A DNA stretch of 64,000 nucleotides from Rhynchopus sp. YZ270_cl-10 (GCA_964035575.1 OZ037841.1:1302001-1366000), one strand, 5' to 3'; shown: positions 47,568-58,063, counted from the stretch's first letter. Made by a program: numbers and translations. The notes: generated from the sequence alone by a model not told the origin.

Positions 47568-48667
47568 AACGACCAAAGGCTCAGCAAAAAGTAATGGTAA
47601 AAAATAAAAGCGTGCCAAGGTGTGACTCTTACTCAAACGGTCGGTGAAAGAAAGGGCTCTCATTGATCATGCCCATGAATGTTGTCTGAGTAGAAAAAAT
47701 AGGAGCCTTTGGGCCCAAAATAACCCAGACAAAAGCCTCGTGGAAGTTTCTCATGTGTGGGCCCAGATCACATTATTGGTGTGGCTGAAAAGGTCAAAAG
47801 CGCATCCTGACAAAGTGACCTTTTTTCTGTAGTGCTATTTTTTTTTACTGTACTGCCAAAAAAGTAGCTTTTTCTCCCATTCTCAGCAGAGGGCCATTAA
47901 GTGGATGATGTTTTTTGTGTTGCGAAAATGTTCTCAACTGATTTTAGAGGAACGCAAAATAAAAAAACAAAATAATAAGCGAGAATCACCGTTCAGTTAG
48001 TATAGTACCGTGTAGGTTCTGCTGTGTTAGTGATTTAGCTGTGTGCAAAGCCCCCCAGCCCCCCCAGTTTTCAGACGACGTCGTTACTTAGGTTCATATT
48101 CATCTCCAAATTTCTCTTTTTTAAATGGACAAGGCGTTATTCGTTTCTCCAGCCACGTCCACACCCACACACCCCCGGGCACTTTCAAAGTCTTGTTCAG
48201 GGCTGATGGGATGGGGGGGATTTTTTTTTCCTCTTTACAGGGTTTCCGCCAGGATTTGGGGTTTCAGAAATTGGGGTGTACCATGAAAACGACCCCCAAA
48301 AAAATTTTTTTTTCTCCCCGGGGGGTATGTAACTTTGTGTATTAGTGTGTAAAATTTGACCGGCCCTTTGGGTGAAAAAAAAAGGGTGAGGGGAGTTGGG
48401 TCCAGTCATAGGGAGTATAGCATATTTTTTGGAAAATTCTTCAAAAAAGCAAGGATTTTTGTTGAGCACAATGAAATTTTCAGAAAAATCCCAATTTTCG
48501 GCCAAATTTGGAGCAAATTATGGCCCACCCACCCCGATTTTGGGTCAAAAACCGACTTCATTTTTGCACAGGAGTGCCTACGATGTCGTAAACCAGAGGT
48601 CCTCTGGATGCATGCATTGATAAACACAACACTGGAAATTGCAAGGAACGAGTCTACATGTGCGTGT

Positions 48668-48995
48668 TCTCTAGCCACTACAGTCACAGGGTGTGCACAA
48701 AATGACCGTATTGTGGCTGAAGTTTGACTTGCGAAATTTCGCGAACATCTATTTCTGAGGTTTTCTTTGGATTCTTTGGGCCATTTTATGACCTACCACG
48801 CCCGATTTTGGGCGATAAAACAAAATTTTGTCAGGTCAAAAATCGCCTAGTACTTGTGAAAAGAATTGCTAAGGAAATGTGTAATATGCGTGTTTTTGTA
48901 CAAAAGTACGTTTTTGGGTGCTTCTGGAGGGTCAAAACACCAAAATTTTGCGTTTTTTTGCACTTTTTGGTGCCCAAAAACCCAACTCAGGGGTC
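48668..48995. repeat. Dispersed repeat, copy 2
   Basis: Collinear with 235-545, same orientation, moderately diverged. Here the repeat is followed by other AT-rich sequence rather than a TACTGGG array, so the array was gained in copy 1 or lost here. Confidence 0.7.
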
Positions 48996-49321
48996 GAAAT
49001 TTTCCCGGGAAAAAAAAATTTTTTTTTTTCGATTTTTCGATTTTTTGACAAGGCGCTGGCCCATACAAAATGCACTGGTGGTACAGAAAATGGCCGGGGA
49101 ATAAACTCTAGATGCTCAAAACCGCCTAATTCTTGCTTTTTTTGACTTTTTGGTCCCAGAAGGGTACATAGGGTGTAGTGAGCAGGCCTCAAAAACACTT
49201 GTGAAAAAAAAATTGGGATTTTTTTTTTTTTTGAGATTTTTGAAAAATCGGCCGATTTTGCGACCAATTTTGGCTGGGGAATTTCGACGACCAAAGGGTC
49301 CCCCCTTTGGTTTTTTTCAAA

Positions 49322-49443
49322 AAATCGGGTATTTTTTGTGTCTCAATAGTACCCGGTCAAAATGCCGGTCAAAATGGGGTGCCGGTCAAATTACATACCC
49401 TATTTTGACCGGGTACTATTTGTACACAAAAATACCCGATTTT
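49322..49443. repeat. Foldback hairpin
   Basis: AATCGGGTATTTTTTGTGT and TAGTACCCGGTCAAAAT in the left arm are inverted in the right arm (ATTTTGACCGGGTACTATT and ACACAAAAATACCCGATT). The central CCGGTCAAA words repeat several times. It could be a small nested element. Confidence 0.7.
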
Positions 49444-50340
49444 TTCGGGAATTTTTGACAACACACTGGTTAAGTGACCGGTCAGAACCGGTCAAATTAC
49501 ATACCCCCCCCCGAAAAAGCGGTCGTCGCGCCCTTCGCGCGCGCCTCCCTGGCAGACACAGGTAGAGAGGCGAAGCGTGCGGGGGGGTGCTACAAAAAAA
49601 TTTTTTGGGAAGGGTTGAAAGGGCAGAAGGGGAGTCGCGAGATACGCTCACTACCGGTTGAGGTGTCACTTCCACTGGGCTGCAGAAGGGCGGTCTTTGG
49701 TAGGGGTGGTTCGTTTGGAGGTCGGGGGTGGAAGCTTAACAAGGCAAGGTGTCTTGTGAGAGGGTGGTGGTATTTGCTTTTTTCATTGCCTGGCGCTACA
49801 CAGTGATTACAGTGCTGCCGTTGGAACATGTAATAGAAAGTGAATGCACTCGTCGCTTGCACCGAAGCCTCCTTTAGTTTAGAATATAGCAACATCAAAT
49901 AACCAGCAACACAGCGCCGCAGGCGCACGGTACGCTACTTTTTTTCTCTTTTTTTTTTCTAGATTTTACCCCCCTTTTCTTCCACTTCTTTTGACACAGC
50001 GAGCCAAACGCTCTGCACGGTGGGGTCACATGACCACAGGGGGTCATCTACAACCTCTAAAACCATTTTTCTCGGGGTGTACTTTGGTACACCCCGAATC
50101 CCTGTAAAAATCCAAATTTTTCCGGGAAAATATTGGGGTGTACCAAAGTACACCCCGGTACCCCCTGGCGGAAACCCTGTCTTTGTTTTTTCCCCAAACT
50201 TCTTTCCTAAAGCACAGTCCACCTCCCTCATACTTTTATCTTTCTTTTTGTGGTGGGTCAGGGTCTCCAGCAGCGGTCTCGCAGTGCGGTGTGTTGCTGC
50301 ACCTTGTGTGTTCCCGGTATGTGTGATCCCATGTATCGGG

Positions 50341-50415
50341 GTGCTGCCTCCCACAGCAGTGGGAACGCTTCGCCTGTGGGACATGACGGGTCGCCTCAGG
50401 GTAGTCTGTGCCATG
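50341..50415 (+). pseudogene. WD40 repeat fragment
   Basis: One frame reads PPTAVGTLRLWDMTGRLRVV, a typical last strand of a WD40 blade. The surrounding frame has no further blades and no start. It lies just upstream of the NACHT-WD40 gene and is probably debris of a related gene. Confidence 0.4.
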
Positions 50416-50844
50416 CGCAGGTACACTGCTATTTTTGGTGGTGAATAATCGTTTTGGGAAGGTGCGCCACTTAGCGAGTAGAGGGCCGACTGCTGTGGAT
50501 ATTGTGGGGGAGGGAATATCTACATCTGTTGGGTGCCGCCACTACTCCTGCTTTTACAGACCTCCTGGGTCAATTCTCGGTGGTGGTGGGTCAGGGTCTC
50601 GATCCTGCTGATTGCCCCTTCCTAAGGCCTTCTGCGGCAGGTGTCCTTAGACAGCCCCTTGGCAAGCTGCGCTATCCGGACTCGAGGCGTTCACGCTCAT
50701 TTCCGTTCCTGCCCGTATGGTGAGCATGATGGCTGAGGCAACTGATTATTCTTCCTCTTCTTGTTGTCCTTCTTCCCACAACACACAAACAGGGACAACA
50801 CACCAACCTCTGTGAATAAACACACCATATTTTCTTTCAGGAAG

Positions 50845-53800
50845 ATGGGATCCGGAGCGTCGAAGCCTGAAAAGGACGAGATTGCAAAAGGAATTACTGG
50901 GAAGGAGAGGCCCGTGGACGCAGTGGACAGCGTGGACGGGAGGACAATGCTGCACAGTGCCGTGCTTGCGGGGGACGTGGAGGCAGTGCGGTTTCTTGTG
51001 GAGAACGGGGCAGGGAACGTGCGTGACAGGGACGGGAAGGTGCCGTTGTGGTACGCACTGCAGCACAGGGACGCGGATGTGCGGGGGCGACTTGAGGCGG
51101 AGCTGGGGGCGCATGCATCAGAGATCCTTGTGGAGGTGGAGGATGCTGTGCAAGTGTACCTCACTGACGGTGTCGCGACAACAACAACAACAACAACAGG
51201 TGTGGCAGTGGAACGGAGCAGTGGAGATGCAACGACAGCACCTCTTACTGACCACATGGCGAAAGACACATCGACTGGAGACAGGCACCTGGGAGAGGAC
51301 GATCTTGACGGGGACACGGGTGCACTGAGGCACACAGACGGACGGAAGGTGGAGTTTCTGCGGAAAACAGAGGACGACAACAACAACAACAGCAATGGAG
51401 GTGAAGACCTGCTGTGCTGGCTGCGTGGTCTGCCAAAGGTTGATCCGCCGTTGGGATACACAGACGAACACGTGCGGCACATGGAGGCGGGGTTCCGTGT
51501 GGTGTGCAAGCGTCTGCTGGAGGACATGAGAGGACGGAGGGAGGCTGCGGGGACACGTGGTGGGCACGTGGAGGTGGAGGACTGGATGGCGGCACGCGAC
51601 CCGTTCGAGCTGCTGCTGTCGGGGTTCCTGTTCACGTCTGACTGCGTGGAGTATGTGCTGGACAGCGGCGGGGATGTTGTGTGCGACGAAAAGGGCACAC
51701 CGCAGATTGCGAAAGGGCCTGATGGGAAGCTGCGGTACATCAGACTGACGGAGCGGGCTGTGCTGGACAACCACGGGAGTGCTGCTGATTCACAGTCGCT
51801 TGCGCTGTACATGACGATGAACACTGCGATGCGTGCTGTGGGGCAGCTGGCTGCGGTGAAGGAGTGGAAGGGGACACCTGAGAAGACAGTACCGAACGTT
51901 TTTGAACTGTCGCCCGCACCCCCGCAGCTGCACGTGCTTGCGACCTTTGCTCCGCTGATCCGTGGTTTGGACCGGCTGATTGGGAGCCGGCGGAAGCAGC
52001 TGCGGACTGTGTTCCGCGGGATCAATGTGAACGTGTCTGCGAAGTACGCTCTTAATACGCACGTTGTGTGGAACTGCTTCACGTCGACAACACTGAAGCG
52101 GGATGTGGCTCGGAGCTTCATGTACGGGAAGGGGGGCACGTTCTTTGTGGTGGTGGCGAAGGAGGGTGCTGCAGACGTTAAGTTCTCGTCTGTGTATGCT
52201 TCGGAGGACGAGCTGCTGTACACAGCGAACATCGAGTACCGTGTGCAGTGGAAGCTTTCGCCGACGCTGCTGCGGATGATGGGGCTGCGCTTTGACGTGA
52301 TTGTGATGCAGGAGGTATGCTCTGGTGTGGGGGAGACGAGTGCGGCTGAGCAGGTGGGTGCGCTGCAGGAGGTGATGGGACACACTGTCGCGTTCTTCGA
52401 GGACTACCTTGCGCAGTACGTGGAGGGGCGTGTGGGGGACGACACACGTGTGGATGAGTCGGAGACACGTCCGCTGATCGAGGAGGTGCGGAGGTGGCTT
52501 CGTGCACGTGGAGGTAGAGGTGGAGGTGGGAAGCAGATGTCTTCCGTGCAGGGAGCAGCAGCGGACACAGAGCGCAAGCTTGATGTGGAGGCGAGAGAAG
52601 AAAGACAAGGAACGTGTGGTGCGCTGTGTGTGATCGGAGAAGGAGGGAGCGGGAAGACGTCTGCGTCGATTGCGATTCTGAGCGACCTTGCAACGTCTGC
52701 GAGGAAGAGCGAAAGCACCAGCAACGAGGACACAACGACAAACAGAAGCAGAAACAGCGTGGTGGGTGATGTGACTGAGGATGCGGATGCGAAGCCATAC
52801 TTCCCTGTGTTTGTGGCGCTGCCGACTGTGAAGCAGCATCTGCTTGAGAAGGGAGGGCTGGACAGGTTTGTGCTGGAGTCGTTTGCGCTGCGGGAGGCGG
52901 ACCGTGCGTACCTTGCGGAGACGTACGAGGTGGTGCTGGTGCTGGACTCGCTGGACGAGGTGGGGCTGACGCAGAAGGATGTGGGTGCTGTGGTGGCTGA
53001 GGGTGGCCTTCTGTGCCGGCACCAGTGGGTGGAGGCACACTGCAGCGTTGTTGTGACTGTGCGTGGTGAGTACCTGAAGGGTGTGGACACGTCTCCGTCT
53101 GGTGTGTGTGGGGCTGGTGTGCGTGCTCTGTACATGCAGCCGTTCACAGAGGTGGATGCGAGAACGTACATCAAGCGTGCAAACACAGCCTGGGAGAAGG
53201 AACACAAAAAGGAGAAGTCAGCCCAGAAGGAAGAGCGCACAGTCTTCGTGCGTGAGGAGGACGTTGAGGGACTTGTGCAGCTGCGGAACCCGTTTGTGCT
53301 GCACATGGCGTGCCACGCGCAGTGCAGCGGGAAGGCTTCTGAGGAGGTGATCTACGAGACCTACCTCGACACGTGGACGAAGAAGGAGATGGCGTCTGGA
53401 GGAGTTGCTGTTGCTGTTTCGGATGTGTCTTTGGAGGATGTGGTGCGTGCAGGGGAGCTTGTTGCATGCAGGATGCTGGAGACAAACGAGTGGCAGGGGA
53501 CTGTGGGTGTGGCGTCGGAGGTTCTTGTGTCGCAGCACGGTGTGTGTGAGGCTGTGCGGGATGCGTGCTTCCGTTGCCTGCCTTTCCGAATTGAGGACTT
53601 TGGGGAGGAGCGGAGTGCGTTCACGTTCCGGCACAAGTCGCTTGGGGAGCACCTTGCAGCACGGCGGCTTGCACGTGATCCAGCAGGGACACTGGGGACG
53701 CTAGTGCAGCGGAGCTTCAGCAAGGACTCGCAGCGTGTGCTTGGGTTCTTTGCGGCGCTGGTGTGTGGAGACAGTGGGCTGTACGAACGTGCCTGCACAG

Positions 53801-56082
53801 AGCTGCTTGCGGCTGTGAAGGCGACAAGGCGCGGAAGTGCGGGTGGAGGTGACGATGGAGATGCAGGTGTTGGTGGGGAGGGTGCTGTGACAGCAGGGTC
53901 GAATGCAGCAGCACTGCTGGCACGTGCACGCATCCCTGTGAGTGGGGAGGACCTGACCGGGATCCGTGTGTCGAACTGCGACCTGCGCGGGTCTCTGTTT
54001 GTGGAGACGGCGCTGACGGGTGCTTCCTTCTCGAACTGCTGGCTGGAGCACACTGAGTTCAACACCTGCGACATGGGTGGCACGATGCTGCCTGACTGCT
54101 CACTTGGCACACCACTTCCTGTACTGCAACATGAAGCCTCTGCTGTGGCAGTGACACCTGATGGTAGTCAAATGGTTACAAGTGGCCACGACGGCAGTGT
54201 ACATGTGTGGAGTATGTCTTCTGGGGAAGAAGTTATGGTCTTGGATGCAAAGGTGGATTCATATTGCAAACAAATCAATGGAGTAGCATTAACACCTGAC
54301 GGAACCCGTGTGGTTGCGTGCTCCGCTGACACAACTGTGCGTGTGTGGGATATGCACACTGGGGAGGCAGTGTTCGTCTTGGAAGGCCACACATGTCGTG
54401 TGCTCGAAGTAGCAGTCACTCCTGATAGTTCTAAAGCTGTTTCAACTTCTCGTGATGACGGCATCCGTGTGTGGGATCTCTTGACGGGGATCGAAGTGCT
54501 GGCAATAAAGTCGCCTGATATTCTCAGCATGGTTATTACCAAGGATGGAAGTCAAATAGTGACATGCTCTAAGGATGTGCTTTGCGTATGGGATCTGGTC
54601 ACGGGGAAGCAGGAGATGCAGTGGCCTTGTTGTATGAAGTCTTCGCATGCACTGGCAGTCACTCCCGATGGATGCCATGTTGTTTCGTGCTCTGATGGCG
54701 CACATCTTTGGAACCTCTCCACTGGGGCAGAGGTGATGGTGTTCCATGCCGACGAGTTGACAGCAGTGGCAGTCGCTCCCGATGGATGTCACGTGGTTGC
54801 TGGATCCGAGAGCGGCAATGTGCACGTTTGGAGCATTTCGACTGGGAAGGAGGTGACGGTGTTGCAAGGGCATACTTCTGAGGTGAGTGCAGTGGCAGTG
54901 TCACCAGATGGATGCCACGTGGTTTCATGCGACAGCTGCTTCTTCGGTACTGTTCGAGTGTGGAACATCACGACCGGGAAGGAGACACCAGGTTTCGAAG
55001 GAGTCTTAGGCAATTCTGTGGCAGTGGCCCCCGATGGATCTATCATTTCGAACGGTGGGAAGATGAGGTCCATCTGGAACGCATCCACCGGCAGGCAGAC
55101 ACAGGTAGTTGAAGCAGGAACATGTCAACGTACTGCGGTGTCCCCAGATGGATCTCATGTAGTTTATTTCTCTTGCGACGACGCTGGCGAAACGAGAGCG
55201 TGTGTGTGGGACGTTGCGACGGGGAAAGTGCGGCCTTTGTGCACAGATTCCAGTACGTTTGCGGTGTTCTTGAAACAGTCTATAACACTTCATTTCTTAG
55301 CAGTGTCTCCCGATGCATCTCACGTGGTGACCTGCTCACAGTCTTCACAGGAGACAGACACTTACTATACGCCTGGCATGCTCGAGTGGGAAGACACTTG
55401 CGATACGTATGTGTGGAGCATGACGACTGGGAAGAAGGTGTCAGTATATGCAGGAACTGAACGCTGTACTACTTGGCCTCCCGGCGGAGTGGTAGTGACT
55501 GCTGATGGAGTGCATGTGGTTTCGTACTATCGTGGTGGCCGTTCGGTACACATGTGGAAACTTCACACGGGAACAGAGACGATGGTGTTCAAAGGACATA
55601 CTGCTAACGTCTACGACGTGGCGGTGACTCGCGATGGATCTCGTATTGTTTCAGGGTCTGACGACAAAACTGTGCGTGTGTGGGATGTTGCCAGCGGGAA
55701 GGAGGTCTTCACCTTGCAGCATGATGCACACGTGCACCCAGTTGCACTGACACCTGACGGAGCTCACGTGATATCGTTGTGTGGCGGTTCTATGAGTGTG
55801 TGGAGCATGACCACTGGTGAGAAGGTGGCAGTGATGACGCCACATTGTAATCTGAACAGCGTTGCTGTGAGCCCTGATGGATGCGAAGTGGTCTGTAGTT
55901 GTGAGGACAAAAGTGTGCGTGTGTGGACCATCTGCACTAGGGAAGACGGCACGATTGGTGGGTTGCGGCTGAAGAGAGTGATCGGTGTCCCTCCAACAGT
56001 TCCTCGTGTATTTGGCTGTCGCAATGCTGATGCTGTGGAACCTGAACTTGCGAGACGGATTATTTGTCCTGTCGAGAAGTGA
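50845..56082 (+). CDS. NLR-like protein: myristoylation signal, ankyrin, ADP-ribosyltransferase, NACHT, pentapeptide-like, 14 WD40
   Basis: 1745 residues in one frame. I start at 50845, not at the in-frame ATG 84 nt upstream, because TTTCTTTCAG lies just before it and the resulting MGSGASK is an N-myristoylation signal (Gly2, Ser6). Order: ankyrin-like region about 28-95; low-complexity linker (ACA-run at 51180); ADP-ribosyltransferase about 190-480 with the R-S-E triad Arg391 (VFRGI), Ser414 (FTSTT) and Glu454-Asp-Glu456, the ExE form used by arginine-specific enzymes; NACHT ATPase with Walker A GEGGSGKTS (Lys604) and Walker B VLVLDSLDE (Asp701, Asp704); a pentapeptide-like stretch about 1031-1090; and 14 WD40 repeats (about 1092-1715), enough for two seven-bladed propellers. 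By analogy with NLR/STAND proteins the propellers would sense, NACHT would oligomerise, and the transferase would be the effector, at a membrane. Confidence 0.9.
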   Translation: MGSGASKPEKDEIAKGITGKERPVDAVDSVDGRTMLHSAVLAGDVEAVRFLVENGAGNVRDRDGKVPLWYALQHRDADVRGRLEAELGAHASEILVEVEDAVQVYLTDGVATTTTTTTGVAVERSSGDATTAPLTDHMAKDTSTGDRHLGEDDLDGDTGALRHTDGRKVEFLRKTEDDNNNNSNGGEDLLCWLRGLPKVDPPLGYTDEHVRHMEAGFRVVCKRLLEDMRGRREAAGTRGGHVEVEDWMAARDPFELLLSGFLFTSDCVEYVLDSGGDVVCDEKGTPQIAKGPDGKLRYIRLTERAVLDNHGSAADSQSLALYMTMNTAMRAVGQLAAVKEWKGTPEKTVPNVFELSPAPPQLHVLATFAPLIRGLDRLIGSRRKQLRTVFRGINVNVSAKYALNTHVVWNCFTSTTLKRDVARSFMYGKGGTFFVVVAKEGAADVKFSSVYASEDELLYTANIEYRVQWKLSPTLLRMMGLRFDVIVMQEVCSGVGETSAAEQVGALQEVMGHTVAFFEDYLAQYVEGRVGDDTRVDESETRPLIEEVRRWLRARGGRGGGGKQMSSVQGAAADTERKLDVEAREERQGTCGALCVIGEGGSGKTSASIAILSDLATSARKSESTSNEDTTTNRSRNSVVGDVTEDADAKPYFPVFVALPTVKQHLLEKGGLDRFVLESFALREADRAYLAETYEVVLVLDSLDEVGLTQKDVGAVVAEGGLLCRHQWVEAHCSVVVTVRGEYLKGVDTSPSGVCGAGVRALYMQPFTEVDARTYIKRANTAWEKEHKKEKSAQKEERTVFVREEDVEGLVQLRNPFVLHMACHAQCSGKASEEVIYETYLDTWTKKEMASGGVAVAVSDVSLEDVVRAGELVACRMLETNEWQGTVGVASEVLVSQHGVCEAVRDACFRCLPFRIEDFGEERSAFTFRHKSLGEHLAARRLARDPAGTLGTLVQRSFSKDSQRVLGFFAALVCGDSGLYERACTELLAAVKATRRGSAGGGDDGDAGVGGEGAVTAGSNAAALLARARIPVSGEDLTGIRVSNCDLRGSLFVETALTGASFSNCWLEHTEFNTCDMGGTMLPDCSLGTPLPVLQHEASAVAVTPDGSQMVTSGHDGSVHVWSMSSGEEVMVLDAKVDSYCKQINGVALTPDGTRVVACSADTTVRVWDMHTGEAVFVLEGHTCRVLEVAVTPDSSKAVSTSRDDGIRVWDLLTGIEVLAIKSPDILSMVITKDGSQIVTCSKDVLCVWDLVTGKQEMQWPCCMKSSHALAVTPDGCHVVSCSDGAHLWNLSTGAEVMVFHADELTAVAVAPDGCHVVAGSESGNVHVWSISTGKEVTVLQGHTSEVSAVAVSPDGCHVVSCDSCFFGTVRVWNITTGKETPGFEGVLGNSVAVAPDGSIISNGGKMRSIWNASTGRQTQVVEAGTCQRTAVSPDGSHVVYFSCDDAGETRACVWDVATGKVRPLCTDSSTFAVFLKQSITLHFLAVSPDASHVVTCSQSSQETDTYYTPGMLEWEDTCDTYVWSMTTGKKVSVYAGTERCTTWPPGGVVVTADGVHVVSYYRGGRSVHMWKLHTGTETMVFKGHTANVYDVAVTRDGSRIVSGSDDKTVRVWDVASGKEVFTLQHDAHVHPVALTPDGAHVISLCGGSMSVWSMTTGEKVAVMTPHCNLNSVAVSPDGCEVVCSCEDKSVRVWTICTREDGTIGGLRLKRVIGVPPTVPRVFGCRNADAVEPELARRIICPVEK

Positions 56083-56233
56083 GCGCACTGTTCGTACTTG
56101 CTCTTTGTGTTTGCCTCTTTTCCAAGACGAATGCGGTCTGAGTGACGAGCACGAATGGTGTTGACACTGCCTCGTGCGGTGGTGCCCTTATGCCACTGCG
56201 GGTGTGTTGTGCGAGGACAGAAGAGCGGCATAT

Positions 56234-56257
56234 TCACACATCTTTTCCAAGATGTGT
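56234..56257 (+). terminator. Strong 3'-flank hairpin after the NACHT gene
   Basis: A perfect 10-bp stem CACACATCTT/AAGATGTGTG closing a TTCC loop, about 150 bp past the stop codon. The AAGATGTGTGCGA half is the same word that begins the AGAG-loop hairpins at 8358 and 14372. It could be an RNA 3'-end or stability element; the type label is a best fit only. Confidence 0.4.
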
Positions 56258-56846
56258 GCGATTTCACATGTGTTTTGACCACTTGGTTTTTGGAGTGTCA
56301 CACACTGCCACTTCCACATCTGTACACTATTCATTTCCGACTCTGCTTTTCCCTGGAGTTTGGGGCTCTTGCTGTTTCGTTTTACCAAGGTGGAGCGTTG
56401 AGGAATTCCACACACCTTCCATATTTTTGTGATGATTGAGAGTGTCAGTATTGCGATGTGTTAGGGTACAAACAGAAAGAGCGGCGGCCGTAACAAGGCC
56501 TTTACTTATATTTTACTTTTTTGTGTGATCTGGGTGAGGAAGCGTTCCAACTTTTCAGTATCTCACCCATTTTTTCTATTCGCGATTTTTTCCCCACCCC
56601 GTTTTTAGAATCAACAAAGTGTGGTGCTTCCCGGGGGGTATGCATTTCACAAATTTTCACGAATTTTCACAAAATTTCACAAATTTTCACAACACGGAAA
56701 CCGCTATAAAATTGTGAAGGCTGGTGAAAAGTGGTGAAAAGTTGTGAAAAGTTGTGAAAAGTTGTGAATTGATTTTTTTTTTGGGGGGGTTTTTTTTTGG
56801 GGGGTGGGGTGGTGACCCACCCATTGAGGGGTGCCGGGGGGGCGGC

Positions 56847-57060
56847 TATATGCTGCGTGCGCACGGCCGTACGTACGCGTACGCCGTGCGCACTTTCTGA
56901 GAATTCGCGCACGCCGTGCGCACGGCCCTCATTCAACGTAGGAAGCCTAGCTCCTATACGTTGCCCTTTGTTGTACTGTACCAGCCCCTATGCGCAGGGG
57001 GGTTATCCCGGATTAAAGCACCTTTCGAGAAAGGCGAAGAAACGCGTCTCACCCTCCTCT
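56847..57060. repeat. Truncated inverted relative of the 32740-33089 Mutator-like element
   Basis: The block from GTGCGCACTTTCTGAGAATTCG through CCTATACGTTGCCCTTTG to GGTTATCCCGGATTAAA is the reverse complement of 32920-33085, with a TATATGCTGCGTGCGCAC terminus at the left. The other end is missing. (Blocks are cited only by their edges.). Confidence 0.8.
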
Positions 57061-57197
57061 CCACAAAAACAGCACAAGTCAGGGAATAAATCGTCATCTC
57101 AAAGAAGTAACGTACCCTGTCTTATTGACCCCTGGCCATGCTGCAAAAAGAAACAAAACAGCAAAAAAGTAAAAAATAAAGCAGCAATAACAAAATC

Positions 57198-57229
<32 letters not shown>

Positions 57230-57404
57230 CCCCCCCACCCTTACTTTACTATCACGACGGCCTAGTTATGCCCAAAATATAACTATACTGGGGTGATTTG
57301 AGGACTTTTTTTTTCAGAAAAATTCAGAAAAATTCACAACGAGGCGGAAACACGCGTGGCACAGGAGTGTCTTATTTTGTGAATTGTGGGTATTTTTGTG
57401 AATG

Positions 57405-57935
57405 TTAACGGTTGTGAATGTTTTGTGAAGGTTTGTCAATTTTTGTGCAGCTCGCCACCTTTTTGTGCAGCGCGGTCATGTTGGCGGGGGTGTGGACCAA
57501 TATGGCCTTGCTGTTCTTGATCTCGTCTACAATGAATCTTGAGCCCCTCGGAAAACACAATGGACAGACATTTCGGCATGTCGTGGCGATTTTGTGCAAC
57601 TTCTCTGCCCTCTGCTGCTGTGTGGCAAGCAAAATCTCGTTTTTTGAAGCCCTGTCTCCTTCGCTATCGTTTGTTGGGCCGCTTTGTGTGTGTGGGTCTG
57701 CTTGTGTGTGTCCGTCAGTTGCGCCGTTGTCTGTTCTTCTGCTTGTGGGGGTCCGTCAGTTGCGCCGCTGTGTGTGTTCGTCTGCTGTTCCGTTGTCTGT
57801 GTCCGTTTGTTGCACCGTTTTGTATGTGTCCATCTGCTCCCTCGTAGAGAGAGAGAGCAGGCGGTGGTGTCGGTCCAAATGCATCGAACGGGTCGAAGGC
57901 ATTGTCAGTTGTTGGTTTAGAGATGATACTTGTTA
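57405..57935 (-). pseudogene. Inverted partial copy of the 5' part of the 58123 gene
   Basis: The minus strand repeats the start and first 160 codons of the neighbouring gene: the sequence around the ATG, the GHTQNGATD-type repeats, LLATQQQRAEKLH, VDEVKNSK and TPANMTALH all have counterparts. The frame differs just after the start and again further in, so it is not intact. It is arranged head to head with the gene, giving a 1.2-kb inverted repeat centred near 58005, where a small foldback element sits. Confidence 0.8.
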
Positions 57936-57946
57936 TAACAGGGGTC

Positions 57947-58063
57947 TGTGGGGTGGCTTGGGGTCTTTTTTTTTCAGGAAATTCAAACCGTTCACAAAAT
58001 ATTCACATCATTTTGTGATTTTTTGTGATTTTTCCTGAAAAAAAGACCCCAAATCACCCCACA
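57947..58063. mobile_element. 117-bp foldback element between inverted gene copies
   Basis: TGTGGGGTG...TTGGGGTC followed by T-run and CAGGAAA is inverted at the right (TTTCCTG, A-run, GACCCCAAATCACCCCACA). The terminus matches the GGGGTGATTTGGGGTC ends of the element at 60025. It lies exactly between the divergent gene copies. Confidence 0.75.

Larger units (their letters stand above)
48237..50181. mobile_element. Candidate 1.9-kb element with 17-bp terminal inverted repeats
   Basis: ACAGGGTTTCCGCCAGG at 48237 is exactly inverted at 50165-50181, and CTTT flanks both ends (possible 4-bp duplication). The right side also carries paired palindromes GGGGTGTACTTTGGTACACC. The interior includes the dispersed repeat copy 2 and a foldback, but no transposase. 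The short terminus and short flank make this tentative. Confidence 0.5.
47568..50844. other. 3.3-kb intergenic region, repeat-rich
   Basis: Holds a candidate inverted-repeat element (48237-50181), the second copy of the 235-545 repeat, foldback hairpins, the GCGCCGCAGGCG motif (near 49914), a WD40 fragment at 50341 and the leader of the NACHT gene, which ends TTTCTTTCAG 4 nt before its ATG. No complete gene. Confidence 0.5.
56083..57404. other. Intergenic, no gene seen
   Basis: 3' flank of the NACHT gene with a strong hairpin at 56234, short GTGAAAAGTTGT and TTCACAAATTTTCAC arrays (56640-56770), a truncated Mutator-like relative, AAAAC microsatellite at 57200-57225 and a GGGGTGATTTGAGGAC terminus-like word at 57290. 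No gene recognised. Confidence 0.5.

Noticed and set aside
50697-52385. 562-residue minus-strand reading frame
   Set aside because: Antisense shadow of the NACHT gene; Ser/Pro-rich by complement of its codon bias, with no motifs. The same holds for the other long antisense frames at 51790-54110 and across the GH3, GH47 and LRR genes.
57684-57920. Cysteine/valine-rich + strand protein
   Set aside because: It is the antisense of the inverted gene fragment at 57405-57935.
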